DNA of 64,000 nt, taken from positions 96,325,001 to 96,389,000 of the forward strand of contig CM074861.1 in NCBI GenBank assembly GCA_037501455.1, in the 5' to 3' direction. Position 1 is the first letter of the stretch. Each line of letters opens with the position of its first letter. The position numbers were made by a program, and so were the translations under genes. The notes below the pieces were generated by a model. It ran no database searches and was not told where the DNA came from. It saw only the letters and a program-made list of their open reading frames with translations. Of this stretch, positions 55,707-64,000 are shown piece after piece. This stretch comes from Lantana camara (Eukaryota; Streptophyta; Magnoliopsida; Lamiales; Verbenaceae).

Positions 55707-58360
55707 TGTAACGCCCCGGTTTCCGGATGAACAGGTAAGCACGCCACGTGTGAGTTTGAGCGTAGGTTTATTTTATTTCTTTAATTTTATGATATATTCA
55801 CATACGACATTTCATATTTTTATAAAATTCATGAAACATTACTTACATCAATTATTTGATTTCATATCATTGTAAATATTATTTCATGACACGGAAAATA
55901 TTTTCTTGCATGAAATTAATACCGAGAGTGATAAAGTTACCAAATTATCCCTAGTTAAACGTTTTCTAAAATTCTAGGGACTTGATTGTATAATTTTCAG
56001 GGGCATGATTGATTATTTTCCAAAACTTCATATACCTTATTACCTAACTTAGAGACTTCAAGGATTAATTGGAAATTTGGCATATTTCACTCAAACCAAG
56101 GAGATGAATCACGTAATACATCTCCAAGGTTCTTCATTGTCCATTTTTCATCCAAAATTCACCAAAACCCATTTGCTCCCTCTCGGTATTCCAAGGAAGA
56201 AAAAGGAAGAAGTGATTTTCATTCAATCATCAAGATTTCAAGAAGTATCTCAAGGAAATTAGGGAGATCATCATCATCATCTTCTTCTTCATCCATTTCT
56301 TAGTTTCAAGGTTGGTTTGGCATGAATCCATGATTCTTGATTATACATGGGATAGCTAGGGTTTGAGTTTGATATGCTAGATGAATTGTTAGTTGTGCAA
56401 GACATGATTGAATGATCATAACTTGAATCATGACATGATTTGTAGCTTGACATTTTGGATATTTGGCATGAGTGACCAAGTTGATCATAAGCTTGAAACC
56501 TTGGAAATCTTGTTGATATTGCATGTTTTATGTGTTTAAGTGTGATATTGTTATGCTATAAGTGTGTTTACATCATACTCCCAGAAATTATTGCAATTGG
56601 GGATCAAAAATGGATTTTAGTGGTTGCTTTGTGCCATTCCCGTAGCCTTCCCCTGTTTTTGCTCTGTTTCTGTAAATTGCAGAAACAGGGAACGGCCGTT
56701 CCCAGCCTCAAGGCTTTGTGGGAACGGGCGTTCCCATCTCTTTTCAAATAAAAGGGCGGCCGAGCATGGGAACGGCCGTTCCCATTTTGGCCTTGCGCCG
56801 GAAGGGCCGTTCCCAGCTCAAAGGCGCATTTTAAATGGGGAAAAACGTTGCCGCGTTTTCTGGGCAACGGGAACGACCGTTCCCATTTTGCAAAGGAACC
56901 CGGAACGGCCGTTCCCACCTGTAATGCAGAACAAAAGTTTCTGCATAAAATTACGTTTTTGACCCCTCGATCCAACGACTTCTTTGACCCCGAATTGCTA
57001 TAATATGTGCTAATATGATGTGAAAAGACATGTTATCATACCACATTGCATTTTCATGGTCGTCTCGATACATTTCCGCCGTTCGTCATATTTTGGTCAT
57101 TTTAGGTCATGTCTCACGAACATACATCGTATTTGCACAGGTCACGAGGGCGTGGACGGGGAGCAAGCTCCTTAGAACGCTTCTTTATTATATTTTGCAA
57201 GAAAGGTGAGGTTTTGTTTTGGTAAAACGAACCCTAATGTGCTAGTTTTCGGCCAAAAAAATATTATACTTGTGAATGATTTCAAAACCATGAACATTTC
57301 AAGCAAGCAATTCATGATTTCAAGCATGTTTGGCGAGTACATGATTGCACGTGGGCCCGAGGGTAATTCTTGAGCCAACCGGGAAAGCATGGGCTGACGG
57401 GTAACTCCTGAATTATCCTCACATTGTTGGGATCACCCCCGAAGCCACTAGGAGATTAGTGGTGGAAGAAGTTCCGTGTCTAGAGGGTCATGTCCTCTAC
57501 ACACACCATGTCATGGATAGTCGAGCCTTGCAAACTCGCTATCACCCGGAGGAAGAAGGAGACTGGGGATTAATCCGGCATGTCGGGTCATCCTCGGGTT
57601 ATTGCATGATTTCAAGCATGAAATTGTCTATGTGAGCACTAAATAAATTGCATGATCACGTATTTATCAAGCAAGCAAGCATGATCACGTATTGTTCACG
57701 ATTGGGAGTTCGGTTGGAGATTGCCCTTGCTCGCCGGGGCCACATGTTCATGACATTGACAAGCATGATTAAATAAACGTGTTAAAATGATTGGTTGTAA
57801 TCTCGGGCAAAGATTAAGTTCTTGAATTATATATCTATTTTATTCCAAAGTCTTCACCCGAGGCTACAACTTGCATGTGATGTGTGTATATATAATTATT
57901 GCCCCTCACTCAGTCTTCGGTAGACTGATACTTCACTTTTCAGGTACCCTTTTGAGCATGGTCGTGCTAGGCGGGAGTCGTTCGAGTTTTGCATTTTCAT
58001 GAGTCTAGCATCGTACCTTCATGTATCGTACTTTTGGAACATTTCATGTTATCGATCGCATTAGTACTTGGAATACTTGGTTATGTATATTATTAAGAGA
58101 AGATAATGTATTGATAGTTAAGTTGGTATCTATACGTATCTAATTGGGAAATATGGTACCTATACGTATGATTGATTAAATGCTTCCGCTGTTACATTCA
58201 TGATTTGAGTAATTATGTTGGGGAGAGTGTCCCGCCTAGCTCGTCATTTTTATTGTCACCCATTCGCTGTGGTCTTGGTTTATGTATGAACTGTCCATTT
58301 CATACGTGGATCGAGGCTATAGTGCGGGGGATGTGGCGCCTTGGGGTTTAGGGTGCTACA
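55707..58360 (+). repeat. 5' LTR of the right-hand chromovirus
   Basis: The LTR is 2,654 bp, starts TGTAACGCCCCGG and ends GGGTGCTACA. It contains the palindrome cluster at 56688-56915 and the hairpin CAGTCT-TCGGT-AGACTG at 57911-57927, 433 bp before its end. Confidence 0.94.
56688..56915. repeat. GGGAACG-NN-CGTTCCC palindrome cluster (right chromovirus LTR)
   Basis: Copies are at 56688-56703, 56720-56735, 56768-56783, about 56800-56814 (degenerate), 56869-56884 and 56902-56915. Arms equal those of the Tekay-like LTR at 31205-31327, although the surrounding sequence is largely unrelated. Centres are GGCC, GGGC, GGCC, GGCC-like, GACC and GGCC. CCCCTGTTT lies 30 bp upstream (56650-56658). Confidence 0.85.
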
Positions 58361-58368
58361 TCTACAGG

Positions 58369-58380
58369 TGGTATCAGAGC
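58369..58380 (+). other. Primer binding site of the right-hand chromovirus
   Basis: TGGTATCAGAGC lies eight bases after the LTR, complementary to the 3' end of initiator methionine tRNA, with the same spacing as in the Tekay-like element. The 58381-58615 stretch is untranslated leader without another feature. Confidence 0.9.
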
Positions 58381-58615
58381 CCGGTTGCAAAACCGAGGTT
58401 CTCGAGTCGTGTCGAGTCAGTTTAGGTCGCACGGCATAGGATTATGTGGTATTTGGGAGTCTGCATTTGGTTGAATTACCTGAATTACTCATTTCTTTGC
58501 ATTAATTGAGCTACTTGACCTTCCTTAAACATGTGCTACTTGATATTATGGAAATTCTATGCACACATTTGCATTTATTGATCAAGCCATGCATGTTTAG
58601 TGATCTAATTTCAGG

Positions 58616-61600
58616 ATAGAGCATGACAGACATTCCAGTGACCGATCCTCGAGGCACAGGCATCATCACCGCCGACATCATCGCCGCGAGAGATCACCAC
58701 CTCCTCCGCCTGCTCAGGCACAGCCCCAGGATTTTATGAATGCGGTAGTGGGGCTAATTGATCAGAGGTTACAGGAAAGGGTTCCTCCACCACCTCCAGC
58801 ACCAGTAGCACCTCCGGAGAACCCCATTTCTGCCATTTTACGAGAGTTTCAGAACCAGCGTCCCCCGAAGTTCTATAAGGGAGACGATATACAGGCAGAG
58901 ATGTGGCTAAAAGAGATTGAAAGGATTTGGCAGCTTATCCCTTGTGACAGTCAGGAGAAGGCTCGCTGTACACTTACTCTTATTCAGGGCGAGGCCTATT
59001 CTTGGTAGGAGAGCACCCAGATCGTTTTGGAGGCAGCTGGGACAGAGATTACTTGGGAGGTCTTCGTACGGGAGTTCAGAAACAAGTATATTCCTCCAGC
59101 TTCCCGTACTCGCAGGTTGAGAGAGTTCACCGAGCTAAAGCAGAGAGGCAGGTCTGTGGGTCAGTATATCGCCGAGTTCGAGAGACTTTCTCGCTATGCA
59201 CCCAACATAGTGAATGATGACTTTCACAAGGCGATGCAGTTCGTCCAGGGACTCAGGCCAGATATTCAGGATGCGCTGAAAGCGGCTAATACCAGTACCT
59301 GGGCAAAAGCTACTGCAAAAGCCCTAAAGGTTGAAGATTCGGATAGTGCTAGGAGAGCTACTCCGCGGATTGGACAGGCTTCGGGCTCGAGAGCAGGTCA
59401 GGGATCGAGCTCAGGAAAGAGGCCGATGATTTACTCAGCACCTCCAGCTCAGAAGAACCCTGGGAAGAAGCTTAAGGCGACAGGGCCATTACCGAGAGGT
59501 CTGAGAGCTCCAGCACCACCCCAGCCACCTCAGAGACCGGGCTGTAGATGGTGTGGACTTCCTACACATACCTACGATAACTGCAGGCGTCGGTTGGGCT
59601 TATGTTTGATCTGCGGGAGTAACGAGCACATGGTTGATGGTTGTCCGGATCGTCAGGATCCACCACCTGCAGGACCGAGGCCACTGGTGAGAGCTCGGGC
59701 TTATGCACTTGCTGGAGAGGAACAGGAGGCTGAGATTGACCCCGCCGCAGTAGTTGAAGGTATTATTTGCATTCATGGCACGAACATCCATACATTATTT
59801 GATCCAGGAGCTACACACTCCTTTCTTGCGCACTCTATTGCTATTACTTTGTCTTTGCCTGCTATGTGTACTTCTGTGCGCTATATAGTTAGTACTCCTT
59901 TCGGTAGTAGGCGAGAGACGGATCAGGTCTACAGGGATGTTCCAGTGGTAATTGAAGGCCGGGAGTTTCTGACAGATTTCATTGTTATGCCGATGGAAAG
60001 ATACGGAGCTATATTGGGGATGGATTGGCTTTACAGACATTGTGCTACCGTGGATTGTCGGGCTAAAAAGGTTCAGTTGGGTTCAGAGGTTGTTACGGGC
60101 TGTACTTCAAAGACCGTACCCCTGCTTTCGTTTTCAGAGGCTCAGAGATTAGTCAGAGACGGGGCTATAGGGTTCATTGCCTATGTTCTGAACAAGCCAA
60201 AAGATCAGGTGGAATTAGAGGACACCGAAGTGGTAAAGGAATTTCCCGAGGTATTCCCAGAGAAATTGGATTCCTTGCCTCCTGAGCGAGAGATTGAATT
60301 TGTGATCGATCTTTTCCCGAATGCTGAGCCGTACTCAAAGACTCCTTACCGGATGGCTCCAGCTGAATTAAAAGAGTTAAAAGTCCAGTTGGAAGCATTG
60401 TTGGAAGTTGGGTACATTCGACCGAATTCTTCGCCTTGGGGAGCACCAGTTTTGTTTGTAAAGAAAAAGGACGGGACTTTAAGAATGTGCATTGATTACA
60501 GGGAGTTGAACAGGATGACTATTAAGAACAAGTGTCCCCTCCCACATATCGAGGAGTTATTCGATATACTTCAGGGTTCCAAAGTGTATTCAAAATTGGA
60601 TTTAAGACAGGGATACTATCAGCTGCGAATCCGAGCAGAGGATATTCCTAAGACAGGATTCAATACTCGGTACGGGCACTACGAGTTCGTGGTTATGCCA
60701 TTTGGATTAACTAACGCCCCTGCAGCTTTTATGGATATGATGCACCGGATATTCAGGCCTTTCCTCGACAAGTTCGTGGTAATTTTTATTGATGACATTC
60801 TGGTTTTCTCAAAATCAGCCGAGGAGCACGCGAGACAACTCAGGCTCGTTCTTCAGACTCTGAAAGAACATCAGTTGTTTGCTAAGTTCAGTAAGTGTGA
60901 ATTTTGGATAGATCGGGTTTCCTTCTTGGGGCATGTAATTTCAGGAAAAGGGTTGGAAGTCGATCCCTCGAAAATCGAGGCCGTGCTTAAGTGGGAGAAA
61001 CCTAAGAATGCCTCAGAGATAAGAAGTTTCTTGGGATTGGCCGGTTATTACAGGAGGTTCGTTCAGGATTTTTCCAAGATTGCTGCACCCTTAACCCGAT
61101 TGACAAAGAAGGATATTAAGTTTGTCTGGGACGAGAAGTGTGATCAAAGCTTTAACTTTCTGAAAGAAAAGTTAGTCTCAGCTCCGGTGTTAACTTTACC
61201 CGAGGGTTCAGAAGAGTATGCAGTATATACAGATGCTTCTAAGGAAGGCTTAGGTTGTGTTTTGACTCAGAAAGGAAAAGTGATCGCTTATGCTTCCCGA
61301 AAGCTAAAGGAATATGAAAGGAGTTATCCGACACACGACCTAGAGCTTGCAGCCGTGATCTTTGCTCTCGGAAAATGGAGACATTATCTTTACGGGACTT
61401 CCTTTGAGATTTTTACCGACCATAAGAGCCTCCAGTACCTATTCACGCAGAAGGACTTGAATATGAGGCAACGGCGTTGGATGGAAAAGTTAGAAGATTA
61501 TGATTGTACAATTAAATACCATCCCGGGAAAGCCAATGTGGTCGCTGATGCACTTAGCAGAAAGGCGAGTGTATCGAGTTTGGAAATAAAGGAAAATAAG

Positions 61601-63121
61601 GAAGTTGTCCCGATTGTGTTAAAGGCTCGGGTTTCTAATATCACAATTCAGCCGGAATTAAAACATCAGTTATTTGAGGCTCAGAATAAGGATCCGGAAG
61701 TGCAGAAGCTTGTAAGTAAAGCTAAGGATGACCCGGAGAGTCCGTTTGGGTTTGATGAGACCGGGTTGCTTCGGTTTAAAAATAGAGTAGTTGTACCTGA
61801 AGAATTGAGACGGGTCCTACTCGAAGAAGCTCACAGGTCAGCCTACTCGATCCACCCAGGAGGAAATAAAATATATAAGGATTTGAAGCAATATTATTGG
61901 TGGAACGGGATGAAGAGAGACGTGGCAGAATACGTGAAACATTGCTTGACTTGTCAGAAAGTGAAAGCTGAGCACCAAAAACCCGCGGGACTCCTACAAC
62001 CGTTACCTATTCCCGAGTGGAAGTGGGAACAAGTAACGATGGACTTTGTTTCCGGATTACCAAAGGTTAAAGGTGGGTTTGATGGAATTTGGGTAATCGT
62101 GGATAGATTTACAAAGTCTGCTCACTTTCTACCAGTCTGGATGTCCTATAAGATTCCGAAGTTGGCTGAGATCTATAACAGAGAGATTATTCGACTTCAT
62201 GGTATTCCGGTGAGCATAGTTTCAGACCGAGACCCGAGATTTACTTCTAAGTTGTGGCAGGAATTACAGGCCGTCTTGGGAACGAAACTTAAGTTCAGTA
62301 CAGCATTCCACCCGCAAACAGACGGTCAAACTGAGAGGTTAATCAGGTATCTGGAGGATCTTCTTCGAGCTTGCGCAATGGATTTTCAGAACTCGTGGAC
62401 AGAACAGCTTCCCTTGATCGAGTTTGCTTATAATAACAGCTTTCAGGCTTCGATCGGAATGGCTCCTTACGAGTTACTTTATGGAAGAAAGTGCCGATCC
62501 CCGTTGTTCTTCGACTTGGACGAATGGAAATGGTCGAAGCAGGAAGGGGTAAAGAGAGGTGAAAGAATCGAAAGGCCTTCCAAAGTTGTTCAAGCTATGA
62601 TTGAGAAAGTTCAAATGATTCAACAACGGATGAAAGCTGCGCAAGATAGGCAGAAGAGCTATGCCGATAAGCGCCGAAGAGATCTAGAATTTGAAGTTGG
62701 TGACCGGGTATTCTTGAAGGTGTCACCAAGGAAAGGTTTCACCCGGATCGGGAAAGGAGGAAAACTTAATCCTCGCTACTTAGGTCCGTTAGAGATTCTT
62801 GAAAGAATAGGCGAGGTAGCCTATCGACTGGACCTACCACCGAGTCTTACGGGGATTCACAACGTATTTCATGTTTCACAATTAAGGAAATATTACCCCG
62901 ATGAGACTACGATTCTCCCCGTGGAAGAAGTTGAACTGGAACCGAATTTGACATTTGTTCAGAGACCGGTTAAAATCATGGATCGGAAATTTCAAGAGTT
63001 GAGAAACCGGAGAATTCCCATGGTTAAAGTGTTGTGGAGAAGCGATAAAACCGAGGAAGCCACTTGGGAAACAGAGGATAAAATGAAACGGTTCCACCCG
63101 GAGTTGTTCGAGCAAGACTAG
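58616..63121 (+). pseudogene. Chromovirus gag-pol with lost start codon and one amber codon
   Basis: The frame aligns from codon 58616, where the Tekay-like relative has ATG after AATTTCAGG; here it is ATA. The first in-frame ATG is 58736. TAG at 59006-59008, after EAYSW in gag, interrupts the frame, which then stays open to TAG 63119-63121. Domains: gag; knuckles [14 protein letters not shown] and [14 protein letters not shown]; protease [11 protein letters not shown] (DPG); [24 protein letters not shown]; RNase [14 protein letters not shown]; integrase H-H-C-C and D,D,E ([25 protein letters not shown]); GPL module ([17 protein letters not shown]); chromodomain-like tail ([18 protein letters not shown]). 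All pol motifs are intact. Both lesions fit single G-to-A changes. Confidence 0.92.
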
Positions 63122-63123
63122 AG

Positions 63124-63159
63124 AATCTGGGGACCAGATTCTTCTAAGGGGGGGAGAGT
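63124..63159 (+). other. Pre-PPT hairpin and polypurine tract (right chromovirus)
   Basis: AATCTGG-GGA-CCAGATT (63124-63140) starts two bases after the stop. AAGGGGGGGAGAGT (63146-63159) then abuts the 3' LTR. Compared with 37686-37702 the third stem pair is T-A instead of C-G. Confidence 0.75.
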
Positions 63160-64000
63160 TGTAACGCCCCGGTTTCCGGATGAACAGGTAAGCACGCCAC
63201 GTGTGAGTTTGAGCGTAGGTTTATTTTATTTCTTTAATTTTATGATATATTCACATACGACATTTCATATTTTTATAAAATTCATGAAACATTACTTACA
63301 TCAATTATTTGATTTCATATCATTGAAAATATTATTTCATGACACGGAAAATATTTTCTTGCATGAAATTAATACCGAGAGTGATAAAGTTACCAAATTA
63401 TCCCTAGTTAAACGTTTTCTAAAATTCTAGGGACTTGATTGTATAATTTTCAGGGGCATGATTGATTATTTTCCAAAACTTCATATACCTTATTGCCTAA
63501 CTTAGAGACTTCAAGGATTAATTGGAAATTTGGCATATTTCACTCAAACCAAGGAGATGAATCACGTAATACATCTCCAAGGTTCTTCATTGTCCATTTT
63601 TCATCCAAATTCACCAAAACCCATTTGCTCCCTCTTGGTATTCCAAGGAAGAAAAAGGAAGAAGTGATTTTCATTCAATCATCAAGATTTCAAGAAGTAT
63701 CTCAAGGAAATTAGGGAGATCATCATCATCATCTTCTTCTTCATCCATTTCTTAGTTTCAAGGTTGGTTTGGCATGAATCCATGATTCTTGATTATACAT
63801 GGGATAGCTAGGGTTTGAGTTTGATATGCTAGATGAATTATTAGTTGTGCAAGACATGATTGAATGATCATAACTTGAATCATGACATGATTTGTAGCTT
63901 GACATTTTGGATATTTGGCATGAGTGACCAAGTTGATCATAAGCTTGAAACCTTGGAAATCTTGTTGATATTGCATGTTTTATGTGTTTAAGTGTGATAT
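63160..64000 (+). repeat. 3' LTR of the right-hand chromovirus, cut by window end
   Basis: The first 841 bp of the LTR are visible and nearly identical to 55707 onward. Differences seen are near 63326, 63495, a one-base gap near 63609, one near 63635 and one near 63840. The palindrome cluster would begin about 140 bp beyond the window. Confidence 0.94.

Larger units (their letters stand above)
55707..64000 (+). mobile_element. Young Tekay/Del-like chromovirus, 3' end outside window
   Basis: The 5' LTR is 55707-58360, followed by PBS, gag-pol and PPT; the 3' LTR begins at 63160 and runs past the window end. Over the 841 visible bases the two LTRs differ at about five positions by eye (roughly 0.6%), so insertion is recent. 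The left flank CATGC (55702-55706) should recur about 1.8 kb past the window if the 3' LTR is complete. gag-pol is related to the element at 30363 but the LTR is a different family. The coding region carries a lost start codon and one amber codon. Confidence 0.93.

Overview
This window is plant nuclear DNA, most likely from a eudicot. It is dominated by nested LTR retrotransposons (Ty1/copia and Ty3/gypsy) with tRNA-primer binding sites, polypurine tracts and target-site duplications (TSDs). The only recognisable host-type gene is the C-terminal part of a FAR1/FRS (Mutator-transposase-derived) protein at the left edge. No rRNA, tRNA, CRISPR or bacterial feature was seen.

Left block (2321-41107) is a four-element nest. 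The oldest is a decayed minus-strand Ty3/gypsy element of the Tat type. It has gag, protease, RT, two RNase H domains, integrase, a tandem-repeat 3' region, and an antisense (plus-strand) extra ORF with its own TATA box and a probable intron. A copia element (copia-1, 4566-11846, TSD GCGGG) sits inside the antisense ORF. A second copia element of the same family (copia-2, 20513-40584) sits in the Tat 5' LTR at its TATA box and keeps an intact 1306-codon gag-pol. A young Tekay/Del-like chromovirus (30363-40351, TSD TGGAC) sits inside the copia-2 3' LTR and keeps an open gag-pol. Without the insertions the Tat element would be about 11.4 kb.

Right block: a TIR element (41264-42002), AT-rich DNA without a clear gene, a solo chromovirus LTR with an internal tandem duplication (45436-50047, TSD ACCTC), a minus-strand solo copia LTR (50830-55493) split by another minus-strand solo chromovirus LTR (52124-55118, TSD TATCA), and a young chromovirus (55707 to beyond 64000) whose gag-pol has lost its start codon and carries one amber codon.

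The most interesting signals are structural and non-coding. (1) The copia leader carries four stem-loops with the same 17-18 nt apical sequence on unrelated but still paired basal stems. (2) All four chromovirus LTR families carry a cluster of short palindromes at the same place, about 0.85-1.2 kb into the LTR, after a shared CCCCTGTTT, but the palindrome sequence is different in different families. (3) A 17-nt hairpin just before the polypurine tract shows a compensatory base pair between two chromoviruses. (4) A CAGTC(T)/(A)GACTG hairpin lies about 0.42-0.47 kb from the end of all four chromovirus LTR types. (5) The copia leaders contain a GC-rich, palindrome-rich island that differs completely between two otherwise near-identical copies.
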